Source: Sporobacter sp963675425
GTDB lineage: Bacteria; Bacillota; Clostridia; Oscillospirales; Oscillospiraceae
DNA: 64,000 bases
NCBI GenBank assembly: GCA_963675425.1
Contig: OY776214.1
Span: forward strand, 1,054,001-1,118,000
Reading direction: 5' to 3'
The translations under genes and the position numbers were made by a program. Positions within the stretch are counted from its first letter, which is position 1; each line of letters starts with the position of its first letter. The notes under the pieces were generated by a model. It was not told where the DNA came from. It saw nothing but the letters and a program-made list of their open reading frames with translations, and ran no database searches. Below, piece after piece: positions 26,125 to 35,032 of this stretch.

Positions 26125-26164
26125 ATACTATTTGACTATATTAATAATTATAGTCAAATAGTAT
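26125..26164. promoter_or_regulatory. TetR operator: perfect 16-bp inverted repeat
   Basis: The arms 26125-26140 and 26149-26164 (ATACTATTTGACTATA and its reverse complement) are perfect, separated by 8 nt. It lies 12-51 nt before the tetR ATG. A minus-strand -35 TTGACA (26185-26180) with TACTAT 16 nt downstream runs into the palindrome, so binding would block transcription. Confidence 0.75.
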
Positions 26165-26198
26165 CATAATCTTCAAAAATGTCAATAGTCTCAAACAT

Positions 26199-26230
26199 AA
26201 AAAGCTCCGGTCAAATGACCAGAGCTTTTT
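26199..26230. terminator. Terminator of the uracil permease gene
   Basis: AAAAAGCTC-c-GGTC, loop AAAT, GACC-a-GAGCTTTTT (26199-26230). A/T tracts on both sides. It ends the minus-strand permease transcript (stop at 26249). Confidence 0.8.
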
Positions 26231-26248
26231 GTATACTTGAAGAAACAG

Positions 26249-27559
26249 TTATTTTGATTCCGGGATGTCGGCGTCGTCGCGGTCGTTCGTCAGTTTGAAC
26301 TTGTCCAGGACAAAGAAAATGAGGCCTAAAACCATGCCGACTATGGTAGCGAGGATGACGCCGCTCAACTCGAATTCGCCGAGTGGAATAAACGCGCCGC
26401 TCAGGCCCGTTACAAAGACAACGGAGGTGAGCGCCAGATTTCTGGATTTGCTGTAGTCAACCTTGGCTTCTACGAGAAGCCGGAGGCCGGATGCGCCGAT
26501 CATGCCGTACAGCATAAAGCTGACGCCGCCGATCACGCACCAGGGGATCGCTTGAATGAGCGCTGATACGGGCCCAATGAATGCGACGATAATGGAAATA
26601 ACGGCTGCACCGCCGATGACCCAGACACTGTACACCTTTGTCATTGCCATGACGCCGATGTTTTCGCCATATGTTGTTGTCGGCACGGCACCGACAAAGC
26701 CGGAAATGGCGGTTGACAGACCGTCGCCGAGCATTGTGCGGTGCAGACCGGGTTCTTTTAGTAGGTCACGGTCGACGATTTTGCTGGTCACAAGCTGGTG
26801 CCCGATGTGTTCCGTCACAACAACGAGGAGCGCCGGCAGAATCATAAGGATTGCATTAAACTCAAATTTCGGTGTCGTAAAGGTAGGCAGGACAAAAAAA
26901 TCAGCGGTTTTGACACCTGTCAGATCAACAAGGCCGAAAGCAAGTGCGCTCAGGAATCCTACGACGATGGCGATTAGGATGGGGATGACAGCGAAAAACT
27001 TGCGGAAGCAGACCGAGCCGAAGATAGCGACAAATAACGTGATGCAAAATACGATGACATTTCTGTAATCGATTGAGGCAAGGTCGACGCCGGAAACCGG
27101 CAGTCCGCCATTAGAAGCTGCTGTTCCGGCAAGGCCAAGGCCGATAAGAGCGACAATGGGCCCCATAGCAGCGGGCGGCAGCACGATATCAATCCATTTC
27201 GTACCTACGAACTTGATGATGAGAGCAACGAGTGCCATTGCAAGACCGACGACCACAAACGCACCGAGTGCCAGCGGATATTTTGAGATATCCGTACTGC
27301 CGGGCGCACCGATGATCAGCGCCACAGGCGCAAGAAAAGCAAAGCTTGAACCTAAATAAGCCGGCGCTTTGCCTTTGGTAAGAAGTATGAATAACAGTGT
27401 GCCGAATCCGTTCATGAAAAGAACGATGCCGGGATCGATCCCGAACAGAATCGGGACGAGAACCGACGCGCCGAACATGGCGAAAAGATGCTGGAAACTG
27501 AGTGCGAGACCCTGACCGAAGGGTACTCGTTCATCTACCTGGATGATCCTATTTTGCAA
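26249..27559 (-). CDS. uraA: Uracil/xanthine permease (NCS2 family, UraA/PyrP type)
   Basis: About 436 aa with 12-14 membrane segments. NCS2 features: GLALSFQHLFAMFGASVLVPIL near the N-terminus, the signature EHIGHQLVTSKI, and PTTTYGENIGVMA in the half-helix region. These resemble bacterial uracil permeases more than xanthine or urate carriers. There is no ATG: two GTG codons (27568, 27565) abut the AAGGGA ribosome site, so the TTG at 27559, 9 nt from it, is the preferred start. No PyrR attenuator seen. Confidence 0.9.
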   Translation of the reverse strand: MQNRIIQVDERVPFGQGLALSFQHLFAMFGASVLVPILFGIDPGIVLFMNGFGTLLFILLTKGKAPAYLGSSFAFLAPVALIIGAPGSTDISKYPLALGAFVVVGLAMALVALIIKFVGTKWIDIVLPPAAMGPIVALIGLGLAGTAASNGGLPVSGVDLASIDYRNVIVFCITLFVAIFGSVCFRKFFAVIPILIAIVVGFLSALAFGLVDLTGVKTADFFVLPTFTTPKFEFNAILMILPALLVVVTEHIGHQLVTSKIVDRDLLKEPGLHRTMLGDGLSTAISGFVGAVPTTTYGENIGVMAMTKVYSVWVIGGAAVISIIVAFIGPVSALIQAIPWCVIGGVSFMLYGMIGASGLRLLVEAKVDYSKSRNLALTSVVFVTGLSGAFIPLGEFELSGVILATIVGMVLGLIFFVLDKFKLTNDRDDADIPESK

Positions 27560-27710
27560 GAACACCACTCCCTTTCTTTATTCGGCCTATTATAGCACAT
27601 CATCTGGTAACAAATAAATATAAAAATCCAACATATTGATAGAAAAAACGTTGGAAAACCTGTCGGTTATAGTTTGGATAGGCAGCAGAATTTTTATGCT
27701 TAAAAAGTGG

Positions 27711-27740
27711 TTGCGAGTTTTGTCCGGGATGTGATACATT
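27711..27740 (+). promoter_or_regulatory. Possible promoter of the flavodoxin-like gene
   Basis: TTGCGA (27711-27716), 18 nt, TACATT (27735-27740), 40 nt upstream of the ATG. Moderate match. Confidence 0.4.
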
Positions 27741-27779
27741 ATTGTTGCGGCAATAAAAGGAAAAAAGGAGTGTGTCGGC

Positions 27780-28244
27780 ATGAAAATCGGGATCATTGTT
27801 TATTCCAAAACAGGCAACACGAGGTCTGTAGCTGAAAAGGTTAAAAAAGCGCTGGCAGATGCCGGCAACGAGGTCACGCTCGAGGAAGTAACGACAGCGG
27901 GTGAGCCGGGCGGGACGCCGAGCCAGTCGGAGCTGAAAAACATCCCGGACCCATCGGGCTATGAGGCCGTTATCTTTGCCGCCCCCGTCTGGGCGTTTTC
28001 GCTGGCGTCCGTTATGAAGCTGTATTTCAGCAAGCTTGGGCCGCTGGGTGGCAAGAAGATCGGCGTGTTCGTAACCCAGTCCCTCAAAAAACCGTGGATG
28101 GGCGGCAACAAGGCAATCCGGCAGATGAAAAAGGCTTGTGAAGAGAAAACGGGCGTCGTTTCTAAAACGGGTATTATTAACTGGAATAATCCACAGCGCG
28201 AAGCGCAGATCGATACATTGGTCAAGGATTTTTCGAACATATAA
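27780..28244 (+). CDS. Flavodoxin-family protein
   Basis: 154 aa. The FMN phosphate loop is VYSKTGNTRSVAEK (residues about 7-20), and AAPVWAFSLASVMKLY contacts the flavin ring in flavodoxin/NADPH-oxidoreductase-like proteins. It may carry electrons or be a small quinone reductase-like protein. RBS AAGGAG. Alone between a promoter and a strong terminator. Confidence 0.88.
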   Translation: MKIGIIVYSKTGNTRSVAEKVKKALADAGNEVTLEEVTTAGEPGGTPSQSELKNIPDPSGYEAVIFAAPVWAFSLASVMKLYFSKLGPLGGKKIGVFVTQSLKKPWMGGNKAIRQMKKACEEKTGVVSKTGIINWNNPQREAQIDTLVKDFSNI

Positions 28245-28252
28245 AAACGCAG

Positions 28253-28292
28253 AAAAAAGCTGCCGGCTTCAGTCCAAGCCGGCAGCTTTTTT
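28253..28292. terminator. Strong bidirectional terminator after the flavodoxin gene
   Basis: Perfect 17-bp stem (28253-28269 with 28276-28292), loop CAGTCC, with A6 and T6 flanks. Confidence 0.92.
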
Positions 28293-28330
28293 AATTTGAG
28301 TTAGTAACAAACTGGATATTGCTACAGCCA

Positions 28331-28372
28331 TCCCCTCAAGGGGAAGGTGGCGCAACGCGCGCCGGATGAGGT
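28331..28372 (+). repeat. Small dispersed palindromic repeat
   Basis: TCCCCTCAAGGGGA hairpin followed by AGGTGGCGC and GCGCGCCGGATGAGG. This CCCCTC-GGGGAAGGTGGC...GGATGAGG layout is, from my knowledge, a common intergenic repeat of Oscillospiraceae and related Clostridia. It lies between two gene 3' ends. Confidence 0.5.
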
Positions 28373-28378
28373 GCTTTT

Positions 28379-29404
28379 TCAGGAAGGTGTGCCGATGGCG
28401 GCAAGCGCATCAAGCAGCGACGTAATCTTGTCGCCGGGCAGGACGTTAACCTGATCCGAGCCGGCAAGCCGGGCGTAATATCCGCTGCCGTCGTCCAGTG
28501 CCCGGCCGATTTCAAGCGTGACAGAGCCGCTGGTTTCTTTTTGATTGGAATCCGTCGTCGTGTAATCGGCTGTCAGCGTGAGCAACGGGGGCGCAAGCCC
28601 CTGGTCTGTCAGAGCGCTGCTGTCGGGATTAAACGCGGCGCACGATGAAAACGAAAGGGCCTTGAGCGCCGAGAGGACATCGGATATATAGACGGGCGCA
28701 CCGTTCGTCCCGTCAGAAAGGACATATTCGTCGGCCGCCGTATACGTTTCCCCCTCGACGATGAACCAGGTAATCGACTCATCGCGCGCCTTGTATTTAT
28801 CCAGCGTGAGCGTTTGGCCGTCGGCCGTCAGTGTGAGCTTATCGATGGTCGTTTCCGTCAGCGACGGGATCGTGTCCAGCGTGATCATCTTTAATATGTC
28901 CGTCTGGAGCGCGCCGACCAGTGAGGAGTCGATCGTGTAAATTGTGCTGCCGTCGCTTTTCATGGCGTAATAATTGTCGCCGGTCGTGTTGCCGATGAGA
29001 AGCGTCAGCGTGTGGCCGCCGCCGTCGTCGGTGGTGACCGTGTAAGCCGGCGCGTCCAGCCCGTAATCGGACAGCGCGCCCGGCGCGTCAAATTCGCGCA
29101 CGGCGGTGAGGCCTGAAAGCTTTGAGACGAGACCCGTGAGGATGGACTGCTTAAGCGGGAAACTAGGGTCGCCGTCGTAAATCCAGGTGCTGTCCGCGAG
29201 GGTAAAGGACATTGCCGCATTGTCGGCCACATATGAGATTTGGGTTGGATTGTCCCAATCGGCGGGATAAATCTGCGTCGCTTCCGTTCCCGCCGCGTCG
29301 TCGCTGGCCTTGTTGGCGTTAACCAGCGAGACGGTGACATAAGCGCCGATGACAACAACAAGCACGGCTAGAAGGATGATCAGGGTTTTTGCTTTTTTTT
29401 TCAT
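28379..29404 (-). CDS. DUF4340 domain protein of a Gld-like ABC system
   Basis: 341 aa from the ATG at 29404, behind GGAGGAAGCGCTG. One N-terminal membrane segment (about 7-28), then extracellular DUF4340 repeats (NAAMSFTLADSTWIYDGDPSFPL... YGLDAPAYTVTT). These proteins regularly follow GldG-like subunits. Role unknown. The start overlaps the preceding stop by 1 nt (TGATG). The frame is open back to 29488 but that part lies inside gldG. Confidence 0.85.
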   Translation of the reverse strand: MKKKAKTLIILLAVLVVVIGAYVTVSLVNANKASDDAAGTEATQIYPADWDNPTQISYVADNAAMSFTLADSTWIYDGDPSFPLKQSILTGLVSKLSGLTAVREFDAPGALSDYGLDAPAYTVTTDDGGGHTLTLLIGNTTGDNYYAMKSDGSTIYTIDSSLVGALQTDILKMITLDTIPSLTETTIDKLTLTADGQTLTLDKYKARDESITWFIVEGETYTAADEYVLSDGTNGAPVYISDVLSALKALSFSSCAAFNPDSSALTDQGLAPPLLTLTADYTTTDSNQKETSGSVTLEIGRALDDGSGYYARLAGSDQVNVLPGDKITSLLDALAAIGTPS

Positions 29405-30870
29405 CAGCGCTTCCTCCGCCGGCTCCAGTAGACGAGACCGCCGACGATGAACGCGAGCGGGATAACAGCAATGAACAACGTGCTCCACATGATGGGATGG
29501 GACATTTTTATGGCGCCCACGTCGAGGCTTTTCGTCGGGATGACGGTGCTCTGCACGTCGCCGAAGTTGGCGTTGACGGCGTTCAGGAAGATATCCATAT
29601 TGGAATAGGCCGTCGGGATGTCGTCACTTAAAAGGTCTGTCGCTGCGATCACCGTTAGTCGGGATTCAGTATCGTCTGTGTTTTCAAATGTCTCCACGGA
29701 CGTCGCTCCAAGGATATACTGGCCCTCCGTCATCGTGTTCTCATCCACGACGAGAAGCGCTTTATCGCTCGTCGTCATAAACGGCGAGACGACGGCGCCG
29801 CGCCTGAGCGGCGTTGTTTCAAGCATCCCGGACGAATGACGCAAAAGCGCGTCGGACGTAATGCCGGACGTAATACTGTCGCTCGTTGACAGATTGGGAA
29901 AAATGCAGAAATAGCTGTATTGCTGCACATAGATTTTATAGTAATTCTCCTGGTCGGCAATAATGCCGGTTTGCATTTGCAGGCCATACGTTTCAAGGAG
30001 TGTATTGAAGTTTGCGAGATCGGCGCTGCTGAGAAACACCATAACGTTTCCGCCGTTTTTCAGATACGTCAAAAGAAGGTCCAGCTCTTCCCCCGTCAGG
30101 TCCGTTGTCGGGTTGACACTGACGAGCAGCTCACAATCCTCCGGGATGCTGCCGTCCTTGGACAGGTTGACGGACGCTGTTTCGATGTTGCTTTTGGATA
30201 TGGCGTCGGACGCCATTGTCCCCAAGGGGGACTCTCCATGACCGTCGAGGTAATACAGCTTATGCGACACATCGCTTGTAACACCGTTAATGGCGCTTGT
30301 CAGCTGGCCTTCGGCGTCAATGGCGACGGGCTTGTACTGGCCGGAGGTATAGGCGGCCTGGGCGTCGTACAGGATCAGACCGTCTTCGTATCCGTAAATA
30401 CCGCCGAGCTTCAAAACGCGGGTTTTGCCCGTATCGGCACAGGTTACGACAATATTATTTTCCTGCGCGCCATACGTTTCAAGTGCCGACGGATTAACCA
30501 CCGGATCGATAAACTGGAGCGAAATATGTGGGGACAGCTTGGCGTAGTTGTTGATAATTTTCAGGATCATTTTGTCCATCGCCGCTTCCTGCGACAAAAC
30601 GACAATGCTCACGTCCTTATCGAGCGTGTCCAGATAATCAACGGACTGCTGTGTGATTTGATACAAGCCCTTGTCGCTGATGTCAAATTCCAGCGTGCCT
30701 GGCGGTATACTGCCCACAAACAGATTAAAAACGATGACGATGGCAATAACGATTGCCGAGATGGCGGCCGTATAGATGCCGTGTTTCTTTTTAACGCTGC
30801 CGGCGCGTACGCTTTTTTCGGTGCGCGCCTCGGTCGCCGCGTTTTTTTCGGTATTAGTGTGATCTTTCAA
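29404..30870 (-). CDS. GldG-family protein (ABC-type auxiliary/transport component)
   Basis: 488 aa. N-terminal membrane helix (about 33-55), a long extracytoplasmic GldG/IFT52-like domain (LYYLDGHGESP, LLVSVNPTTDLTGEELDLLLTYL, GGNVMVFL) and a C-terminal helix ending in SRRRKR. In gliding Bacteroidetes GldA/F/G form an ABC complex, but in Clostridia the same module has no known role and no link to gliding. 12 nt after the permease gene. Confidence 0.88.
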   Translation of the reverse strand: MKDHTNTEKNAATEARTEKSVRAGSVKKKHGIYTAAISAIVIAIVIVFNLFVGSIPPGTLEFDISDKGLYQITQQSVDYLDTLDKDVSIVVLSQEAAMDKMILKIINNYAKLSPHISLQFIDPVVNPSALETYGAQENNIVVTCADTGKTRVLKLGGIYGYEDGLILYDAQAAYTSGQYKPVAIDAEGQLTSAINGVTSDVSHKLYYLDGHGESPLGTMASDAISKSNIETASVNLSKDGSIPEDCELLVSVNPTTDLTGEELDLLLTYLKNGGNVMVFLSSADLANFNTLLETYGLQMQTGIIADQENYYKIYVQQYSYFCIFPNLSTSDSITSGITSDALLRHSSGMLETTPLRRGAVVSPFMTTSDKALLVVDENTMTEGQYILGATSVETFENTDDTESRLTVIAATDLLSDDIPTAYSNMDIFLNAVNANFGDVQSTVIPTKSLDVGAIKMSHPIMWSTLFIAVIPLAFIVGGLVYWSRRRKR

Positions 30871-30882
30871 CGTGGCACCTCC

Positions 30883-31770
30883 TCAGCTCCAGCGGCGCTT
30901 CTGCACCGACTGGACCGTTAAAAAGACAAACAGCGCGGACATGGACAGGAACATGACGATTCCCTTCAGGTCAAAAACATAATAACCGACAAAGTTGGTG
31001 ATCGTGTCCGTTAACGCGAACGCGCCGAGAAAAGCCGGCAAAAGGCCGCCCAGCAGCGAGCTTTTGATGATGAAGACGCCAATGAGCGCGGCGGCCCCTA
31101 CGATGCCGACGATAGCTGTCAGCGTAGTGCTGCGCGTGAGATTATAAAGCAGCAGCACGATGACCGCCAGAAGAATCAGAAAACCGATCAAGGACGCCAT
31201 GGGCGTTTTGGGAATGTAGGATACAAGGTTCGACCAGAAAAACAGCAGCAGGAATATCCCCATTGTGACAACCGCCGCGATGATCTGGCTCTCCGTCAAA
31301 GAGGAGATGAACATGCCGAGCGAGACGAAAAGGCCGCCCAGGAAGACAAAGGCTAAGATGGCCGAGTAATCGATCAGAAGAGAGCCGCCGCCCGCGGTTT
31401 CCCAGGAAATGATGAGCGGGCACAGGCAGGCGATGGCCAGCGGGATGACGTAGACCGTCAGCATCGCGAAATACTTGCCCAAGATGACGGACGACGTTTT
31501 TACGGGATAGGTCAGGAGCATCTGGTCTGTTTTGGAGCGGCGTTCCTCCGCGATGGACTTCATCGTCAGGATCGGGACGGCAAATACTAAAATGATGACG
31601 GAGTTTGACAGCGCGCCGGCAAAGTATGGATAGCTGCCCTGCGTGGTTTGCGGAAGTATATTTGTTAAAAGGAACATAATACCGAAAAAAATCAATACTA
31701 CGGCCGTATAAACATAGCCGATCATGGAATTGAAATATGAGTTGAGCTCTCTTTTATATACAGCACTCAT
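30883..31770 (-). CDS. ABC-2 type permease (GldF-like)
   Basis: 295 aa, about 6-8 membrane segments; N-terminal YKRELNSYFNSMIGYVYTAV and SIAEERRSKTDQMLLTYPV (the cytoplasmic elbow) are typical of the GldF/NosY group. A final hydrophobic hairpin around VGYYVFDLKGIVMFLSM. Overlaps the ATPase gene by 4 nt. Confidence 0.9.
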   Translation of the reverse strand: MSAVYKRELNSYFNSMIGYVYTAVVLIFFGIMFLLTNILPQTTQGSYPYFAGALSNSVIILVFAVPILTMKSIAEERRSKTDQMLLTYPVKTSSVILGKYFAMLTVYVIPLAIACLCPLIISWETAGGGSLLIDYSAILAFVFLGGLFVSLGMFISSLTESQIIAAVVTMGIFLLLFFWSNLVSYIPKTPMASLIGFLILLAVIVLLLYNLTRSTTLTAIVGIVGAAALIGVFIIKSSLLGGLLPAFLGAFALTDTITNFVGYYVFDLKGIVMFLSMSALFVFLTVQSVQKRRWS

Positions 31771-32762
31771 GATTCTTCCCCGGCCTCCTTTTCTTCCGTT
31801 TCAGCGGCGGGCGGCACGGCCGGACCGGCCGCGTCGGCAGTGAGCTGGAGGAATATGTTTTCAAGCGAAACACCGGACGGACGCATTAAAAGAAGCGGAC
31901 AGCCGGCCCCGGCGCAGGCATAGAATATTGCCTCGCGCAGATCGCGCTTGTCGACCGGTTCGAGCATGACGTTAAGCTCACCGGGCGCGCCGGCTGGCTC
32001 GCAGGTAACGGCTTTCACGCCCTCAATAGCTAAAAGGGCCTGCTGGACAACCGCCGGATTGTCTGATTTGACGACCAGCTCCGTCGGAACGCCGCGCATC
32101 TGCGCTTCAAGCTCCTTAGGCGTGCCGGTGGCGATGAGTTTGCCGTGATGGATGATCATAACATGATCGCAAATTTCCTGCACCTCCGAGAGGATATGGG
32201 AGCTTAAGATGATGGTGTGCTCCTTGGAAAGGCCCCGGATCAGTTCGCGGATCTCGTGGATCTGCTTCGGGTCCAGGCCAACCGTCGGCTCGTCCAGAAT
32301 TAAAATTTCCGGCAGGCCCAGAATGGCCTGCGCCAGGCCGACGCGCTGGCGGTAGCCCTTGGAGAGATTACCGATCAGCCGATTTTGCAAATCGTCGATC
32401 TTGGTCAGCTCGATGACCATGTCCACGGCTGACTCGCGCTCCCCGGCGCTGATGCCCTTGAGGTTCGCGGCAAATTCCAGATATTCGCGCGGCGTCATAT
32501 CCGTGTACAAAGGCGGTTGCTCGGGCAGGTAGCCGATGGCGCGCTTAACCTTCTCGGGCTCCTCGAGGATATTGTGGCCGTTGATGACGACGTCGCCTTC
32601 CGTCGGGCCGATATAGCCCGTCATGATGTTCATCGTCGTCGTTTTTCCCGCGCCGTTTGGCCCGAGAAATCCATAGATTTGCCCTTTTTCGATCTTGAAA
32701 CTCAGATGGTCCACGGCAACGTGGTCTCCGTAGCGCTTGACAAGATCATGCACTTCGATCAA
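31767..32762 (-). CDS. ABC transporter ATP-binding protein (GldA/YbhF-like)
   Basis: 331 aa from a TTG at 32762, which follows a perfect AAGGAGG by 8 nt; upstream in-frame ATGs (to 32837) have no ribosome site. Walker A GPNGAGKTT, signature LSKGYRQRVGLAQAIL, Walker B ILILDEPTVGLDP, switch His ILSSHILSE, then a C-terminal DUF4162-like domain of about 90 residues. Heads the four-gene Gld-like operon. Confidence 0.92.
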   Translation of the reverse strand: MIEVHDLVKRYGDHVAVDHLSFKIEKGQIYGFLGPNGAGKTTTMNIMTGYIGPTEGDVVINGHNILEEPEKVKRAIGYLPEQPPLYTDMTPREYLEFAANLKGISAGERESAVDMVIELTKIDDLQNRLIGNLSKGYRQRVGLAQAILGLPEILILDEPTVGLDPKQIHEIRELIRGLSKEHTIILSSHILSEVQEICDHVMIIHHGKLIATGTPKELEAQMRGVPTELVVKSDNPAVVQQALLAIEGVKAVTCEPAGAPGELNVMLEPVDKRDLREAIFYACAGAGCPLLLMRPSGVSLENIFLQLTADAAGPAVPPAAETEEKEAGEES

Positions 32763-33001
32763 GAGCGGTTCCTCCTTTTTTTGGTCATATAAAATACGCG
32801 CTTTGGACATCAGGGTCCGCTCTGCGGCAGTAAACACAGCTTATCTAAAAGACGCGTACGGGCTGCAGTTCAAAGTATATAAACACAATTTTCGAATAAT
32901 TTAACAAACTGTAAACACTCTATGAATTTTCGTTAATATTTGCATAAATGTGGTTTTTTATCGGGCGTATTGAGCGACGTCTCAGCAGAAGCCGTTAAAA
33001 G
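32763..33001. other. Intergenic region upstream of the Gld-like operon
   Basis: 239 nt, AT-rich in 32870-32960 and probably carrying the operon's minus-strand promoter (TATACT near 32877), but I could not fix a good -35. No gene, repeat or hairpin of note. Confidence 0.4.
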
Positions 33002-33769
33002 CTAACGCGTGATGCCGAAAAAGCGCAGGCCGTTTTCCAGTGTCAGCGCCGCCGCTTCCTCCGGCTGGATATTCAAAAGCTCGGCGAGCTTTGCTGCCGT
33101 GTACTTTAAATTCAGCGAGCTATTGCGGTGTCCGCGCTGGGGCACGGGAGCCAGATATGGGCAGTCGGTCTCGATCATAACGCGGTCTCGTGGCATTTTT
33201 TCAATGACCTCATGGGATTTCCGCGCGTTCTTATACGTGATAACACCCGCAAACGACAGATACCAGCCCTTGTCGAGAAGCAACTTCGCCGTCTCCCAGC
33301 TGCCGGAATAACAGTGAAAAACACCGGTGACGCCGGGATAGTCGCCAAGGATCTCAAGCGCATCCTGCACGGCCTCCCTCTCGTGGATGATGACGGGCAG
33401 CTTTACATGTCCGGCCAGTTCCAGTTGGTCACGGAAGCGCTTTTGCTGGATATTGCGCGGTGAATGGTTATAATGGTAATCCAGCCCGATTTCGCCCACG
33501 GCGACGGCTTTGGGATGAGCCAGAAGCTTTTCAAGCCGTAGGACCGTTTCATCATCCATCTCCTTTGTGTCATGCGGATGTACGCCGACGGCCGCGTAAA
33601 CAAAGGGATATTGATCGGCTAATGCCAGCGCTTTTTTCGATGAGGAGACGCTGCTCGCGGCGTTGACGATGAGGCCGACGTTGTTTTCAGGCATTGAAGC
33701 CAGCAGCTCGTCCCGGTCTTCGTCAAACTGTTCGTCGTCATAATGTGCGTGGGTGTCAAAAAGCGTCAT
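33002..33769 (-). CDS. TatD-family metal-dependent hydrolase (YcfH/TatD DNase)
   Basis: 255 aa from the ATG at 33769 with GGAGGACGACGGC upstream. TIM-barrel amidohydrolase motifs: LFDTHAHYD at the N-terminus, AVGEIGLDYHYN, PVIIHEREA, GVFHCYSG and IETDCPYLAP, providing the metal ligands. Likely a 3'-5' DNase/RNase-like enzyme. The frame is open further upstream to 33886, but this part is not conserved. Confidence 0.92.
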   Translation of the reverse strand: MTLFDTHAHYDDEQFDEDRDELLASMPENNVGLIVNAASSVSSSKKALALADQYPFVYAAVGVHPHDTKEMDDETVLRLEKLLAHPKAVAVGEIGLDYHYNHSPRNIQQKRFRDQLELAGHVKLPVIIHEREAVQDALEILGDYPGVTGVFHCYSGSWETAKLLLDKGWYLSFAGVITYKNARKSHEVIEKMPRDRVMIETDCPYLAPVPQRGHRNSSLNLKYTAAKLAELLNIQPEEAAALTLENGLRFFGITR

Positions 33770-33800
33770 GCCGTCGTCCTCCAAAAAAATAAGAAAACCC

Positions 33801-33829
33801 TTGTCAATACGAGAAATATATGTTAACAT
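33801..33829 (+). promoter_or_regulatory. Promoter of secG
   Basis: TTGTCA (33801-33806), 17 nt, TAACAT (33824-33829), 57 nt before the secG ATG. Confidence 0.5.
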
Positions 33830-33885
33830 GGCGATTACGAATGTGATCGCCCTGTGCGTTATCCTGATTGAAAGGAATGAGTGCA

Positions 33886-34125
33886 ATGAGTGGAGTTAAT
33901 TTAGCCATCACCATTGTCCAGTTGCTGGCGTGTCTTGTTTTGATTGCTGTTGTATTAATACAGTCGGGCAAAACGGCCGGTCTGTCCGGCGCCATCGGCG
34001 GCGGCTCAGATACGTATCTGGCCAAAAACAAGTCAAAGACACTGGACGCCAAGCTTGCCCGGGCCACCAAATGGTTTGCGATCGTCTTTGTTCTGCTGAC
34101 GCTGGCTCTTAACATTTTTAAGTAA
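33886..34125 (+). CDS. secG: Preprotein translocase subunit SecG
   Basis: 79 aa from the ATG at 33886, 9 nt after AAAGGA. Two membrane helices (about 4-24 and 57-76) flanking the family loop VLIQSGKTAGLSGAIGGGSD. It assists SecYE in protein export. Earlier in-frame starts (TTG 33868, ATG 33877) overlap the ribosome site. Confidence 0.95.
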   Translation: MSGVNLAITIVQLLACLVLIAVVLIQSGKTAGLSGAIGGGSDTYLAKNKSKTLDAKLARATKWFAIVFVLLTLALNIFK

Positions 34126-34149
34126 GAAATTAATATTGGTGTATCGATA

Positions 34150-34177
34150 AAAGGCTGCCGCTACTGCGGTAGCCTTT
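34150..34177 (+). terminator. Terminator of secG
   Basis: AAAGGCTGCCGC (34150-34161) pairs with GCGGTAGCCTTT (34166-34177), one G-U pair, loop TACT. The remainder to pduL is featureless. Confidence 0.75.
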
Positions 34178-34272
34178 GTGTTCGTTTTACCGTTCACAAC
34201 CCGCCGCCCCTGACGTAAACCTACGCCAACGGACGGCGTTTTCGTTTTTGATTATCCGGTTACCGGATCGTT

Positions 34273-34845
34273 CTAAATGAGGATCTCGCCCACTGTTTCT
34301 CCGAATAAAGCGGCGGCGTTTATTTCATCATAATCGAGATGGACAAACGTCGCGTAATCGGGGCCGACACGGGCAATGACCTCACCAAAGATGAGACCGC
34401 GCTCTCCGCCAACCTTAACCTGGACAATCTGCTGATCCTTGATGCCCATTTTCGCAGCGTCCTCGGGCGTCATGTGCAGATGGCGCTTGGCGATGATAAC
34501 GCCGCCGTCGGTTGCGACCTCGCCTTTGGGGCCGATCAGTTTGCAGCTGGGCGTATCCTTCAAATCTCCGCTTTCGCGGATGGGCGGATTAAAGCCGAGT
34601 GCGCGTGCATCCGTAAAAGAAAGCTCAACCTGATCGGCCTTTCGGCAGGGACCGATGATGGATACGGTCGTTTCCCCCTTTGGACCGACAACGGTGAGCT
34701 TTTGCTGGGATAGGAACTGGCCCGGCTGTGACAGCCATTTTTTCGCTTCAAGCTCAAAGCCCTCACCATACAGGATATCGAGCGTTTTGCGCGTGACGTG
34801 GCAGTGTTTTCCGGACCCTTCGATGACCACTTTTCTTTCTGACAT
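34273..34845 (-). CDS. pduL: Phosphate propanoyltransferase / phosphotransacetylase PduL
   Basis: 190 aa. Two PduL beta-barrel halves; the metal-binding histidines are in SGKHCHVT and IAKRHLHMT. It interconverts acyl-CoA and acyl-phosphate. There are no microcompartment genes around and no encapsulation peptide before MSERKVVIEGSGKHCHVT, so it probably serves as the cytosolic phosphotransacetylase for acetate formation. Monocistronic. Confidence 0.93.
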   Translation of the reverse strand: MSERKVVIEGSGKHCHVTRKTLDILYGEGFELEAKKWLSQPGQFLSQQKLTVVGPKGETTVSIIGPCRKADQVELSFTDARALGFNPPIRESGDLKDTPSCKLIGPKGEVATDGGVIIAKRHLHMTPEDAAKMGIKDQQIVQVKVGGERGLIFGEVIARVGPDYATFVHLDYDEINAAALFGETVGEILI

Positions 34846-34943
34846 TGCTTATTACCTCGGTTCAAACAAAAATAAAACATTTATCAACAACGCACTACTT
34901 TATCACTATCATATAAAAAGCGCAAGCGGCCTTTCAATTTTTA

Positions 34944-34986
34944 TTTATAAACGTTTATTTACAAACGATAGGACAGACGATATACT
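34944..34986 (+). promoter_or_regulatory. Promoter and probable operator of the XRE gene
   Basis: TTTACA (34958-34963), 17 nt, TATACT (34981-34986). Two direct repeats TTTATAAACG (34944-34953) and TTTACAAACG (34958-34967) overlap the -35, a likely autoregulatory site. TATACT is 47 nt from the GTG start. Confidence 0.55.
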
Positions 34987-35032
34987 ATACTGACTGTAAT
35001 ATCCGCCGCGCGGCCAAAGGGGAGTTGTCAGC

